A DNA stretch of 64,000 nucleotides from Kribbella italica (GCF_014205135.1 NZ_JACHMY010000001.1:7688001-7752000); one strand, 5' to 3'. Counted from the stretch's first letter, positions 1 to 8,466 are shown. Notes: generated from the letters alone by a model not told the origin. Made by a program: numbers and translations.

Positions 1-2829
1 GTGCGGCAGCAGGCGGTGCTGGCTGTCCTGGCGTTGAACGCCAATCACGTGCTGACGGCGGAAGAGCTGCTGAGTGCGGCGTGGGGTGATGCGGCGCCGG
101 CCAGCGGGGCGAAGGTGGTGGCGCCGTACGTGTACCGGGTGCGGCAGGCGCTGCCTGACGGTGAGCTCTTGCGACGAACCCGGCATGGGTATGTCCTCGA
201 TCTTGCTCCGGATCAGCTCGATGTCAGCGCCTTCGAGGCCACCGTCGCCGAGGCTCGCCGTACGTCGGACAAGTGCTCCGCCGCCGACCTCTTCACCACC
301 GCTCTGGGACTGTTCGACGGCGAGCCTCTCGCAGGGCTTCCCGGCCGGTACCTCGCTTCCGAGCGTCATCGGCTGAGCGAACTGCGGCGCAAGGCGCGGG
401 CCGAGCAGATCGACCTCGAGCTCGAACTCGGCCGGCATGCCGAGGTGATCGCCGAACTGAAGGCCCGGGTGGGCGACGACCCGATGGACGAACACTCCAC
501 CGCTCAGCTGATGACCGCGCTGTACCGAGCCGGCCGGCAGGCCGAGGCACTCGACGCCTACGCCCGAGCGCGCGAGGCCCTCGTCGCCGAGCTCGGCGTC
601 GAGCCCGGCCCGGGCCTCCGCGCGACCCATCGGCAGGTCCTGAACAACGCCGAGCGGCCGACGGGCCGCGACGAACTGCCGTACGGCGGCTCGACGTTCA
701 TCGGTCGGGCTGGGGACCTGCAGACTCTGACCTCGGCGTTGACCCAGCCGGGCGTGATGCCGCTGGTCTGCGTCGACGGCATGGCCGGCATCGGCAAGAC
801 CACGCTCGCGGTGCACGCCGCACGGGCGGTCGCGGAATCCTTCCCGGACGGCCGGTTGTTCGTCGATCTGCACGGCCACACACCAGGCCGTACGCCGATG
901 GCGGCGGCCGACGCGATCAACCACCTGCTGCGAGGTGTCGGGGTCGGTGTCGATCGGATCCCTGGTGATCTCGGTGAGGCCGCGGCGCTGTGGCGTGCTG
1001 AGACCGCCGGGCGCCGCGTACTCGTTGTCCTCGACAACGCGCCGGGCGGTTCCGTCGTACGGCCGTTGTTGCCGGGAGCACCTGGTTGCGCGGTGATCGT
1101 CACCAGTCGTGGGCATCTGTCGTCGCTCGACGTCTCCGCCCGGCTCGCCCTTGACGGTCTCGCCGCCTCCGACGCCGCCGAACTCGTCGCGACCGTCTCG
1201 GGTCGCGAAGGCTCCGATCCCGCGCTGCCGGACCTCGTCGAGCGCTGCGGCCGGGTTCCGCTGGCGCTCTCGATCGCCGGCTCGAAACTCCGGCACCGGA
1301 AGAGCTGGACCGTTGCTCACCTCAACGACCGCCTGGAGGCCAACCGTCTGGTCGAGCTGAGCGTCGACGGCCGGAGCGTGACGGCGGCGTTCATGGTGTC
1401 GTACGAGCAGCTTCCTGTATCGCAGCAGGGGCTACTGCGGTTGGTTGCCCTGGTCCCCGGCCGGGACTTCGACCGGTACGGCGCGGCGGCGCTGTCGTCG
1501 CTCGAGGTCTCGGCCGCTGAGGACGCGCTCGACGCGCTCGTGGACGCGAACATGCTGCTGGACAACGGTCCTGGGCGTTACCGCCTGCACGACCTGATCC
1601 GCGAGTTCGCCGCCGGGCTGCCGGGGGATTCCTTGCCTGGGGCCCTTTTCGGCTACTACACCGCGGCGGCGCGGGCGACCGCCGTACATCTGCTCGGTGA
1701 TCCTCCGTTCGAGCAGCCCGCTTCACCCGTATCGCTTCCGCCGCTCGCCACCGCCGAGGAAGCCGAGGCCTGGCTCGCGAGGGACGCCGAGAACGTGCTC
1801 GACGCGGTTGCCTGGACGGTCGCGCACGATCGGCCGGCCGACACCGTTGCCCTCACCCTCGGGATCTACCCGTTCGTCTTCACCGCCGACCGCAACGACC
1901 TCGGCAGCAAGCTGCTCGCCTCGGCGATCGCTGCCGCGCGGCGGGCGGGTGATCGGGCGAGCGAGGTCTACTTCCTGGTCCAGTCGGGCTGGCTCGAGCT
2001 CACGCTGAACGACCGCGAGACCGGGCTCCGCCTGATCGACCACGCGATCACGCTGGCCGACGGCTTAGGCGACGTACGGCTGCAGGCGTACGCCGCCGCT
2101 CAGCGCGGCCGTGCATCGCTCCGGATCGGCCGGCCCGCGCGGGCGATCGCCGAGCTGACCCGGGCTCTGTCGCTGTCGGGGGAGCTGTCGCCGCGCACTG
2201 CCACGATGTATCACCACACTTTGGCGATCAGCCTCTGGACCCAGGCCCGGTACGCCGAAGCGGCGGACGCCGTTCGCGCGGCGTACTCGGCAGCGGAGCA
2301 GGGCGGCTTCCGCCTCCGAATGGCCCGGCTGCTCAGCTTCCTCGCCTGCTGCCAGGTCGACCTCGGCCAACCGGTCGAAGCGCTCGCGACCATCCGGCGT
2401 ACGGCGGACCTCGGCGCGCCGACGACGCCGCGCTTCAGTTCGGAGATCCTCGCCATCCGTGGCAGCGCGCTCGAACAACTCGGCGACCTCGACGGCGCCC
2501 TCGACGCCCACCACCGCGCCCTCGAACAAGCCGCCTTGACCGGCAACGCCGACGGCGAGGCCGAGGTCCGGCTACGCCTCGGCAGCACGCTCCGCGCCGC
2601 CGGCAACCACCGCCGAGCCGCCGACGAATTCCAGCGGGCCCTCGCCCTCGTGGCCGAGAACGGAACCGCCTTCGATCAAGCCCGAGCCCTCGACGGCCTC
2701 TCCGACTGCCTGCGCCTGACCTCCCCCGAACAGTCAGCCGCCGATCGCCGGCAAGCCTTCACCCTCTACCAGCAACTCGAGTCCCTGGAAGCTCGCCGAC
2801 TGGCCGAGGAAGGCCTTACTGTTCGGTAA
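1..2829 (+). CDS. AfsR/SARP-family regulator with NB-ARC and TPR domains (5' partial)
   Basis: Large transcriptional regulator of the SARP/AfsR class, which typically activates secondary-metabolite or export genes. The visible protein (942 aa) opens inside the N-terminal winged-helix domain (residues 1-70), so the usual first 15-25 residues lie upstream of the window. A bacterial transcriptional activation (BTAD) helical domain follows (about 73-216), then an NB-ARC/STAND ATPase with P-loop GMAGIGKTT near residue 259 and a hydrophobic strand ending in LDN near 345. TPR-like helical repeats run from about 640 to the end. Its TAA stop overlaps the ATG of the downstream MFS gene, so the exporter is a likely co-transcribed target. 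The domain order is well established for the family; the regulated pathway is unknown. Confidence 0.9.
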   Translation: MRQQAVLAVLALNANHVLTAEELLSAAWGDAAPASGAKVVAPYVYRVRQALPDGELLRRTRHGYVLDLAPDQLDVSAFEATVAEARRTSDKCSAADLFTTALGLFDGEPLAGLPGRYLASERHRLSELRRKARAEQIDLELELGRHAEVIAELKARVGDDPMDEHSTAQLMTALYRAGRQAEALDAYARAREALVAELGVEPGPGLRATHRQVLNNAERPTGRDELPYGGSTFIGRAGDLQTLTSALTQPGVMPLVCVDGMAGIGKTTLAVHAARAVAESFPDGRLFVDLHGHTPGRTPMAAADAINHLLRGVGVGVDRIPGDLGEAAALWRAETAGRRVLVVLDNAPGGSVVRPLLPGAPGCAVIVTSRGHLSSLDVSARLALDGLAASDAAELVATVSGREGSDPALPDLVERCGRVPLALSIAGSKLRHRKSWTVAHLNDRLEANRLVELSVDGRSVTAAFMVSYEQLPVSQQGLLRLVALVPGRDFDRYGAAALSSLEVSAAEDALDALVDANMLLDNGPGRYRLHDLIREFAAGLPGDSLPGALFGYYTAAARATAVHLLGDPPFEQPASPVSLPPLATAEEAEAWLARDAENVLDAVAWTVAHDRPADTVALTLGIYPFVFTADRNDLGSKLLASAIAAARRAGDRASEVYFLVQSGWLELTLNDRETGLRLIDHAITLADGLGDVRLQAYAAAQRGRASLRIGRPARAIAELTRALSLSGELSPRTATMYHHTLAISLWTQARYAEAADAVRAAYSAAEQGGFRLRMARLLSFLACCQVDLGQPVEALATIRRTADLGAPTTPRFSSEILAIRGSALEQLGDLDGALDAHHRALEQAALTGNADGEAEVRLRLGSTLRAAGNHRRAADEFQRALALVAENGTAFDQARALDGLSDCLRLTSPEQSAADRRQAFTLYQQLESLEARRLAEEGLTVR

Positions 2830-3971
2830 TGCGCAGCCGCTGGACGCCGATCATCGCGTACTCCCTGGTCGGCGCCGCGACCCAACTCGTCTGGCTCAAC
2901 TTCGCCGGCGTCACCACCGTCGCCGCCGACCGCTACGACGTCACCGAAAACACCATCGGCTGGCTGGCCCAGGTCTTCCCCCTCTTGTACGTCGTACTCG
3001 CGATCCCCGCAGGCCTCCTCTTGGACCGCTGGTTCCGAGCTTCTCTGCTGGCCGGCGCTCTGTTGACGGCTGTCGGTGCTCTGATCCGCCTGGGCGACAC
3101 GTACCCCTGGCTCCTAGCCGGCCAAATCCTCGCCTCGATCGCCCAACCGTTGGTCCTCAACGCCGTCACCGGCATCACCGGCCGCTACCTCGCGGTGAAG
3201 GACCGTCCCACAGGCATCGCGGTCGGCACCGCCAGCATCTTCGCCGGCATGGTCATCGCCTTCGTCCTCTCCGCAATCTTTGCCGCAGGCAACCAACTCC
3301 CCGCCGTACTACTGATCTCAGCCGTCTTCTCCGTTATTGCTTCCCTTGTCCTGTTTGTGGCCCTCCGCCTCCCCGCAGACCACAAACCCGTGGCGATCCG
3401 CCCCGACCGCAACGCCCTCCGCACAGCCTGGAGCGACCCCCTCATCCGCCGCCTCTGCGTCCTGGCGATGTTCCCCTTCGGCGTCTTCGTGGCCATGACC
3501 ACCTTCGCCCAACCCCTCCTGGAACCAGCCGGCGTCTCCGCCAGCACCGCCAGCACCATCCTCCTGGTCAACGTCATAGCCGGCGTCCTCGGCAGCGCCA
3601 CCATCCCCATCTGGGTCTCCCGCCACAACGCCGCCTCAGCCCAACTAGCCGTAAGCCTCACGGCCACAGCCATTGCCTGCGCCCTACTAGCCCTAGCCCC
3701 CAGCACCCTCATCGCCTACCTAGCCATAACCACCATCGGCCTCCTACTCCTCCCAGCCCTCCCCGTAGTCCTAGAGGTAGTAGAACGCCGCACAGGCGAA
3801 GCAGAAGGCACCGCCGCAGGCCTCATCTGGATGTCAGGCAACCTAGGCGGCCTCCTAGTCGCCACCGCGGTCGGCGTCCTGGTCGACCACCCCACCCCAG
3901 CTTTCATGGTCATGGCCGCCATAGCCCTGATAGCCGTCCCCGGAGCCCGAGCCCTCCGCCACTCCCTCTGA
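2829..3971 (+). CDS. MFS transporter
   Basis: 380-aa integral membrane protein with about 12 hydrophobic segments and the short loops of a major facilitator superfamily carrier. The region around residues 50-66 (ending LLLDRWFR) matches the MFS motif A position between helices 2 and 3. It is of CynX/nitrate-transporter-like length; the substrate is unknown. The ATG overlaps the stop of the SARP regulator (TAATG), implying translational coupling and a regulator-exporter pair. The last 350 bp use CTA leucine and ATA isoleucine codons far more often than neighbouring genes. The stop is about 30 bp upstream of tRNA-Thr. Confidence 0.85.
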   Translation: MRSRWTPIIAYSLVGAATQLVWLNFAGVTTVAADRYDVTENTIGWLAQVFPLLYVVLAIPAGLLLDRWFRASLLAGALLTAVGALIRLGDTYPWLLAGQILASIAQPLVLNAVTGITGRYLAVKDRPTGIAVGTASIFAGMVIAFVLSAIFAAGNQLPAVLLISAVFSVIASLVLFVALRLPADHKPVAIRPDRNALRTAWSDPLIRRLCVLAMFPFGVFVAMTTFAQPLLEPAGVSASTASTILLVNVIAGVLGSATIPIWVSRHNAASAQLAVSLTATAIACALLALAPSTLIAYLAITTIGLLLLPALPVVLEVVERRTGEAEGTAAGLIWMSGNLGGLLVATAVGVLVDHPTPAFMVMAAIALIAVPGARALRHSL

Positions 3972-4000
3972 CCCATCCACTACAATCGACAAGCACACCG

Positions 4001-4076
4001 GCCGGTGTGGCGCAACTGGCAGCGCACCGCTCTTGTAAAGCGGGGGTTAGGGGTTCGAGTCCCCTCACCGGCTCCA
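4001..4076 (+). tRNA. tRNA-Thr (TGT anticodon)
   Basis: 76-nt cloverleaf that folds fully by eye: acceptor GCCGGTG/CACCGGC, D-stem GCGC/GCGC, anticodon stem CCGCT/AGCGG with loop CTTGTAA (anticodon TGT, reading ACA), T-arm AGGGG-TTCGAGT-CCCCT, discriminator T and encoded CCA. It is the integration target of the adjacent element: its 3' half is duplicated at 15163-15200, so the element restores an intact tRNA on the left. Confidence 0.97.
4037..4074 (+). repeat. attL: 38-bp direct repeat in tRNA-Thr 3' half
   Basis: Thirty-eight bases running from the anticodon-loop/stem boundary to the first C of CCA are repeated identically at 15163-15200. They begin AAAGCGGGGG and end ACCGGCTC. A tRNA 3'-end duplication flanking an integrase gene is the classic footprint of tyrosine-recombinase insertion in pSAM2-type elements. 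Confidence 0.93.
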
Positions 4077-4079
4077 CCA

Positions 4080-4097
4080 CCAGGGCATATGCCCCGG
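4080..4097. terminator. 18-bp near-perfect palindrome at element left end
   Basis: CCAGGGCATATGCCCCGG contains a perfect 12-bp palindrome at 4083-4094 and lies just past the integrase stop codon (integrase reads leftward) and just inside attL. An almost identical palindrome sits at the same distance from the second att copy (15206-15223). It could be an integrase-gene terminator or a recombinase/accessory-protein binding site; there is no T-run to settle it. Confidence 0.5.
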
Positions 4098-4100
4098 TGA

Positions 4101-5573
4101 TCATGAACCAGAGCCGCTCGACCCATGGTTTACCCCATGCTTTTCATTCTCGGCGACTCCCGGCATGACCTCGTCGAGCGCACTTGCCGCCTCCGGGTTC
4201 GCGGCCCGACGACCGAAGTAGACATCCTGAGTCATGGATGGTCGAGATTGCCCAAGCTGGTCAGCGACCTGACGTGGTGACTGTCCGGCTTCATCGAGAA
4301 GGGTCGCTGTCGTCTTCCGGAAGGTGTGCGACGTCACCCAGGCCAAGAGGTCAGCCGTCGACGTCGCTCCCGCGTGGGCCACCAGGTCCATCAGTCGTGC
4401 TCGCTCAGACCGTGCGACTCGGTAGACATTGAACAGCCGCTCCGCATCTTCGGACCCAACTCGTACTCGTGCAGTCTCCATAAGACTGAGCCGGTTCTTG
4501 GACCACCCCAACTGCTGTGCGACATCTGTCTGCAAAAGGCCGGCCGCGCGTCGGGCGTCTCGCAATTCGTGACCCAGTTTGCGGCGAATTTCGCTGCCGA
4601 TCGGCTGTCGAGCGAGCCGGAGATCCTTTCGCACATTGTTGGGGTCTCTAAATCCTCCCAGCGAGTCGGGGAATACCGGGCCATTCAAGTGCACTCCTGC
4701 TGCGAATCGGCGTTGGAGCATGGCCATAGCCCAGTTCGGCAAGGTCAATACCCGGACACCGGCGCGAGATTTGGTCCGACGACGTACAAGCCCTGCGCCT
4801 ATAACGCGATTGATCTGGGATGTAATCTCGACTTCTCGCCGCTCGAAATTGACCTGAGTCCACAAGACCGCTAGAGACTCCGCAATTCGGACTCCAGTGG
4901 CCAACAGGAACATCGAGAGGTCAGGAACGTCAGCCTGTATCGCACGGTCGTCTTCATTGAGCATTGAGAACCATTGCTGACGCTCGTCCTCACTTAAGGC
5001 GCGTGGCGCGTTCTTCGGGGTCGCCTCGATGGATTCCAGCTCGCGAACCGGATTGGAAGAAATTGCCCCGTGTCGAACGGCGAGTGCCAAGATGCCGGAA
5101 ATTACGCTCTTACATGTTTTGGCAGACGCTGCACCTACCTCCTCTTTGATTGCTGTAACGACTTTGTCGAGTAGCGGGGTCGTCAACTCTCCTAGTCGAA
5201 CTTCGCCGATACGGGGAATGACGTTCGTCGCAAGCTGCTGTTGGTAGGTGTACAGCGTGCCTGGCGACCTCTTGTCGTCCTTCACCATGGTTGTGAGCTT
5301 GGTGAGATACATTTCAGCGGCAACAGAAAATCGCGTCAGCGAGGTCAGCATGCCGGAGCGACCTAGCTGCGACCGCTCCTTTAGTTTCGTTTGGAGATTA
5401 TTCTCAGCCGCCGACGAAGTCTTCCCGTAAGCCTCAACCTGCCGCACATGACCGTCAAAGTCACGGTAGCCCGCCATCGCCCGATAGCTATCCGCCTTCC
5501 CTTTTCCGTTCGTATGCGCTACATAAGTACGAATCTTGCCCCATGATCCCAGCGGCAATGGCTTTCTCGGCAT
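4101..5573 (-). CDS. int: Tyrosine integrase with embedded XRE helix-turn-helix
   Basis: Site-specific recombinase of 490 aa that would integrate and excise the element at tRNA-Thr. An N-terminal AP2-like/SAM-like arm- and core-binding region covers about 1-180. The catalytic domain shows Arg229 (ATGVRIAES), His416-x-x-Arg419 (SHTFRK) and nucleophile Tyr452 (DVYFG). Two oddities stand out. Residues about 327-411 form a complete XRE-type HTH (LGHELRDARRAAG...LGWSKNRLSLMET) spliced between the box I region and the WVTSH box II, where actinobacterial integrases normally run straight through. Also, the usual LGH third-box histidine is Gln442. A Shine-Dalgarno-like AGGTAGGAAG precedes the ATG. It lies 10 bp downstream of xis, and its base composition is lower in GC than its neighbours. 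Confidence 0.93.
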   Translation of the reverse strand: MPRKPLPLGSWGKIRTYVAHTNGKGKADSYRAMAGYRDFDGHVRQVEAYGKTSSAAENNLQTKLKERSQLGRSGMLTSLTRFSVAAEMYLTKLTTMVKDDKRSPGTLYTYQQQLATNVIPRIGEVRLGELTTPLLDKVVTAIKEEVGAASAKTCKSVISGILALAVRHGAISSNPVRELESIEATPKNAPRALSEDERQQWFSMLNEDDRAIQADVPDLSMFLLATGVRIAESLAVLWTQVNFERREVEITSQINRVIGAGLVRRRTKSRAGVRVLTLPNWAMAMLQRRFAAGVHLNGPVFPDSLGGFRDPNNVRKDLRLARQPIGSEIRRKLGHELRDARRAAGLLQTDVAQQLGWSKNRLSLMETARVRVGSEDAERLFNVYRVARSERARLMDLVAHAGATSTADLLAWVTSHTFRKTTATLLDEAGQSPRQVADQLGQSRPSMTQDVYFGRRAANPEAASALDEVMPGVAENEKHGVNHGSSGSGS

Positions 5574-5583
5574 AACTTCCTAC

Positions 5584-5769
5584 CTAAGCGGATTTCTGTG
5601 CGTTGAACCATGCAACGACCTCATCAGGGTCGTACCGCAGATACTTGCCGACACGAACTCCCGCAGGCCCGTACTTCTGGCAGCGCCATTTGTAGAGCGT
5701 TTTCACGGGTACACCCAGATAGACGGCAACGTCATCAACTGTCCATCGCCGCTGCGTATTGGCAACCAT
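5584..5769 (-). CDS. xis: Excisionase / MerR-like HTH DNA-binding protein
   Basis: 61-aa protein made almost entirely of a winged-helix excisionase fold (HTH_17 type): WTVDDVAVYLGVPVKTLYKW is the helix-turn-helix and VGKYLRYDPDEVVAWF the wing and recognition strand. Proteins of this size next to an AICE integrase act as recombination directionality factors. A very strong GGAGGAGG Shine-Dalgarno lies just upstream of the ATG, and copy 1 of the 17-bp repeat is immediately before that, so its expression may be controlled from this site. Confidence 0.88.
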   Translation of the reverse strand: MVANTQRRWTVDDVAVYLGVPVKTLYKWRCQKYGPAGVRVGKYLRYDPDEVVAWFNAQKSA

Positions 5770-5784
5770 GTCGTTCCTCCTCCG

Positions 5785-5801
5785 TTGACAGTTACGTGTC
5801 A
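5785..5801. repeat. 17-bp dyad repeat, copy 1 (TTGACAGTTACGTGTCA)
   Basis: Inverted arms TGACA/TGTCA. On the minus strand the first three bases are the TGA stop of repSA, and the site lies 16-32 bp upstream of the xis start. One of seven copies in this element only. Confidence 0.85.
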
Positions 5802-7361
5802 GGCTTCGTTGTTCTCGGCAATCAGTTCCTTCACGAGTCGTCTGTGTTCGCGGGCTTTAGCAGCGGCTGTGTTGGCGAGGAATGCGTCGCCGATGGTTCG
5901 CCAGCCGGTGTTGGCGTAGGTGAAGTTGCCGACGATCAGGGTGGTTTCGACGTCGTCGGTGTGGTCGGCGGTGCGGTGGCGTTCTTGCCGCCAGTCGCTG
6001 CGGGCTTGGCGGAGGGCTTTGAGGGTGGTGGAGTACTGGCGGGATTTGGTGGAGAAGTGGCCGCCGAAGCCGAGCATGTGGGCCCACTTCTGGAGGCGTC
6101 GGTACGACAGCCGTGCGGAGTTCTTGGCTGCTTCGTCTTCGTCGAGGTCGGAGCCGGGGCGTCCGAGTCGCCAGCAAGCGTCGACCAGTCGGCCGGCGTG
6201 GGTGTCGAGGGTGGCGTAGCGGCGGACTGTGGAGTTGGTGAGCCTGGCGGATGAGTGGCCGGTTGCTTCGGCTGCTTTGGTGGCGTACTTGGCCAGGTAT
6301 CCGGCGACGGCGGTTTCGGTGATGACTCCGTCGACGGTTTGCCGGACGGGGCGCAGGTCGAGTTGGGTGCCCCAGGCGATCTCCCAGCCGTTGGGGGCGT
6401 CGGGGTGGGGCAGGGACCGGAACCGGGTGCCTTCGACGGCGCGGCGGATCGCGTAGGCCAGGAGTGTGAAGTCTGCGGAGGCGTGAGGTACGGCGATCTC
6501 GTGGGGTGCGATGGGGTTGATGCCGTCGAGGCGGACCAGGGCGTGGAAGTGGGCGACGCCTCGAGCCTGCATTTCGGCGACCTTGCCGTAGGAGAGCTTG
6601 ACCCGGAGGCCGTGGTGTTTGCCCCAGGTGCGGAGTGTGTCTTTGACGCGTTCCATGGTGCGTCGCCACAGTTCGCCGGACAGGGCGTTCCAGACGACTT
6701 GGTGGTCGTGGTCGTAGCAGTCCAGGCACAGTGGTTTGCCGAGTGCTTTGTCTCCGTCGCCGTGGGTCTGGTGGCAGGTGAGGTCGACGCCGTGGGGGCA
6801 GGGGTCGGGGTTGCGGCGGGGGCGGCAGGGCCGGTTGCGGAGCTTGCCGTCTTTGTCGCGGGCTTTGCGGGTGCCGTGGACCGGGCCGAAGCTGGGTGCG
6901 GTGAAGGTGACGAAGGCGCAGGGGTGTTGGGTGACCGTGGCCGGGATGCCTTTGCCGCCTTGGAGTCCGGCGAGGACGAGTTGGTAGGTGTCCCCACGGT
7001 AGACCTCGGCGCAGGAGGGGCAGACGGCGGCGCGGCGGTTTCCGCAGGCTTTGTAGATGACGCTGTCGGGCATGTCGTCGGTGTGGCGGGTGGAGATGAT
7101 CCGGCCGGTGCGGGTGGAGACCACGTGGGCTTCGCCGCGTAGCTGGATCGGGCGGACACAGCCACCTGCCGACGCGGTGTGGTCGAGCCATTCGCCGTAG
7201 TTGGCGGTGGTCGCGGCACGCTGGATGGCTTGTTCGACGCCTGAGGTGGGGTTGCGGCGGTTGCCGGGGTCGAGGGTGTGGTTGTGCTCGGAGATGATCT
7301 CGACGCCGCCCAGGAGGCCACCCAGGACGTTCAGCGGGTCTCGTGCGGGTGTGGTGGTCAT
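5799..7361 (-). CDS. repSA: Replication initiator RepSA
   Basis: 520-aa rolling-circle-type initiator of the pSAM2 RepSA family, which nicks the element's double-strand origin for replication after excision. Visible family hallmarks are a cysteine-rich N-terminal region (CGNRRAAVCPSCAEVYRGD, then CPHGVDLTCH and CLDCYDHDHQ), TAPSFGPVHG, an ARGVAHFHALVRLDG segment with an HxH metal-binding pair (HFH), and a C-terminal YLAKYATKAAE region that carries candidate catalytic tyrosines. I chose the ATG at 7361 because AGGAGG sits at ideal spacing before it; the open frame runs further upstream but without family similarity. Its TGA lies in repeat copy 1. Length is normal for the family. Confidence 0.92.
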   Translation of the reverse strand: MTTTPARDPLNVLGGLLGGVEIISEHNHTLDPGNRRNPTSGVEQAIQRAATTANYGEWLDHTASAGGCVRPIQLRGEAHVVSTRTGRIISTRHTDDMPDSVIYKACGNRRAAVCPSCAEVYRGDTYQLVLAGLQGGKGIPATVTQHPCAFVTFTAPSFGPVHGTRKARDKDGKLRNRPCRPRRNPDPCPHGVDLTCHQTHGDGDKALGKPLCLDCYDHDHQVVWNALSGELWRRTMERVKDTLRTWGKHHGLRVKLSYGKVAEMQARGVAHFHALVRLDGINPIAPHEIAVPHASADFTLLAYAIRRAVEGTRFRSLPHPDAPNGWEIAWGTQLDLRPVRQTVDGVITETAVAGYLAKYATKAAEATGHSSARLTNSTVRRYATLDTHAGRLVDACWRLGRPGSDLDEDEAAKNSARLSYRRLQKWAHMLGFGGHFSTKSRQYSTTLKALRQARSDWRQERHRTADHTDDVETTLIVGNFTYANTGWRTIGDAFLANTAAAKAREHRRLVKELIAENNEA

Positions 7362-7454
7362 GGTGGCCTCCTTTCGGGTGGTGTGGCCGGAGATCTTGCG
7401 CGCCGGCCAGCTGGTTTCGCGGGGTCGAACAGGAAGTTCTGCGGTCAGGCGTTG

Positions 7455-7471
7455 TTGACGGCTACGTGTCA
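7455..7471. repeat. 17-bp dyad repeat, copy 2 (TTGACGGCTACGTGTCA)
   Basis: Supplies the TGA stop of the 138-aa gene at 7469-7885 and lies about 94 bp upstream of the repSA start, in the repSA leader. Differs from copy 1 at three positions, all within bases 6-8 after TTGAC (AGT to GGC). Confidence 0.82.
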
Positions 7472-7885
7472 GCGGGGTCGGGGTGACGGTTTGAGGCCGT
7501 GGTGGGTGGCGTAGCTGGGCTGGACGAAACCAAGACCGGGGATCTCCACGACCAGGCGGCTGGCCTCGCACTCGGAGCGAATGGTTGCGTTGAGGACAGC
7601 GAAGTCGTTGCTGCCGCTGGCGCGGATGCCGAGGGCCTGATGGGCGAATCGCACGACGGAGTAGTAGTGATCCAGCCGGGCAGTGCATGCGGTGTCGGTC
7701 GAGTGTGTCCAGATCCCGCCGGGTGACCAGGCGCCGTGTTCGTCCCAGGCATCGGCGGGGGTTGTTTCGTCGGCGTGACGCTGGACGAACGCGGCCCGTA
7801 GTGCGTCGATGACGAACGGGACGGTGTTGGCTGGGATCAAGGTGCTGAAGTAGGCGGGGACCGTGGCGGTCTTGGTGTCGGTCAT
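7469..7885 (-). CDS. Hypothetical AICE protein, 138 aa
   Basis: I do not recognise a domain. The chosen ATG (MTDTKTATVPAY) follows CGAAAGGAACC, a good Shine-Dalgarno; the frame extends a few codons further upstream. The protein is soluble, mixed alpha/beta in appearance, has no transmembrane segment, and ends in a short basic proline-rich tail (KPSPRPR). It sits in the leftward AICE operon directly upstream of repSA, so a role in replication or maintenance is plausible but unproven. Its stop codon is part of repeat copy 2, and copy 3 lies just upstream of its start. Confidence 0.7.
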   Translation of the reverse strand: MTDTKTATVPAYFSTLIPANTVPFVIDALRAAFVQRHADETTPADAWDEHGAWSPGGIWTHSTDTACTARLDHYYSVVRFAHQALGIRASGSNDFAVLNATIRSECEASRLVVEIPGLGFVQPSYATHHGLKPSPRPR

Positions 7886-7929
7886 GGTGGTTCCTTTCGT
7901 TGTGGTGGGCAACGACGCCGGTTGGGTCG

Positions 7930-7946
7930 TTGACGGTCACGTGTCA
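7930..7946. repeat. 17-bp dyad repeat, copy 3 (TTGACGGTCACGTGTCA)
   Basis: Supplies the TGA stop of the 83-aa gene at 7944-8195 and lies about 45 bp upstream of the 138-aa gene. TACGTG has become CACGTG, a 6-bp palindrome. Confidence 0.8.
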
Positions 7947-8195
7947 GGCGGTGCGTGCGGGTGCGGGTTCGAGTTCGGGGGTGCCGAAGAGGTGGTAGCC
8001 GCAGCCGGTGCAGTAGCGGCCGACGATGGTGTCTGCCATGACGACCAGGGCGTAGGTGTCGCCGGGTTCCAGGACGGTGGGGCACCAGTCGTGGCCGCCG
8101 AGGTGTTCGTTGGCGACCCAGTCGCACAGGAACGTGTCGGTGGCGGTGTCGCGGTGGGCGGTGAGTTCGGCGTAGGCGTTGAGATCGATCGTCAT
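7944..8195 (-). CDS. Small CxxC protein, 83 aa
   Basis: Unrecognised small protein in the AICE operon. The ATG at 8195 follows AAGGACACC. Visible features: an acidic-aromatic first half (FLCDWVANEHLGGHDWC) and RYCTGCGYHLFG near the C-terminus, so two cysteines plus a CxxC could form a zinc knuckle with the histidines. No membrane segment or signal. It is one of several small Cys-pair proteins encoded in series in this element. Confidence 0.68.
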   Translation of the reverse strand: MTIDLNAYAELTAHRDTATDTFLCDWVANEHLGGHDWCPTVLEPGDTYALVVMADTIVGRYCTGCGYHLFGTPELEPAPARTA

Positions 8196-8223
8196 GGCGG
8201 TGGTGTCCTTCCGGTTGGTGTGG

Positions 8224-8466
8224 TCAGTGGGAGGTGACTGCGCTCGAGTGCTGGGTGATGCCGTTGTCGCAGTGCAGGTAGGGGCAGTGGGCAACCATCG
8301 GGGTTCCGAGCTGGGCGGTGAGAGCCCAGACGTAGACGGGGTTCAGCCACTCCATCCGGGCGGCGACGATCGGCCGGCCACAGCCGTTGCAGTGGAAGGC
8401 TCGGTAGATCGAGCCGAGCAGCCAGGCGGCGAGGTCTTGATCGATGCGGTGCTGATCGATCGTCAC
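8224..8466 (-). CDS. Small CxxC protein, 80 aa
   Basis: Unrecognised. I start it at the GTG at 8466 because AAAGGAGA is correctly spaced; upstream codons read into the intergenic hairpin. The protein has FHCNGCGRPIV in the middle and HCPYLHCDNG near the end, giving four cysteines and nearby histidines consistent with one zinc-binding site. It lies between the SprT-like gene (with a hairpin between them) and the 83-aa protein. Confidence 0.68.
   Translation of the reverse strand: MTIDQHRIDQDLAAWLLGSIYRAFHCNGCGRPIVAARMEWLNPVYVWALTAQLGTPMVAHCPYLHCDNGITQHSSAVTSH

Noticed and set aside
6255-7142. 295-aa plus-strand Gly/Val/Ala-rich frame
   Set aside because: Shadow of repSA; composition reflects antisense of a GC-rich gene.
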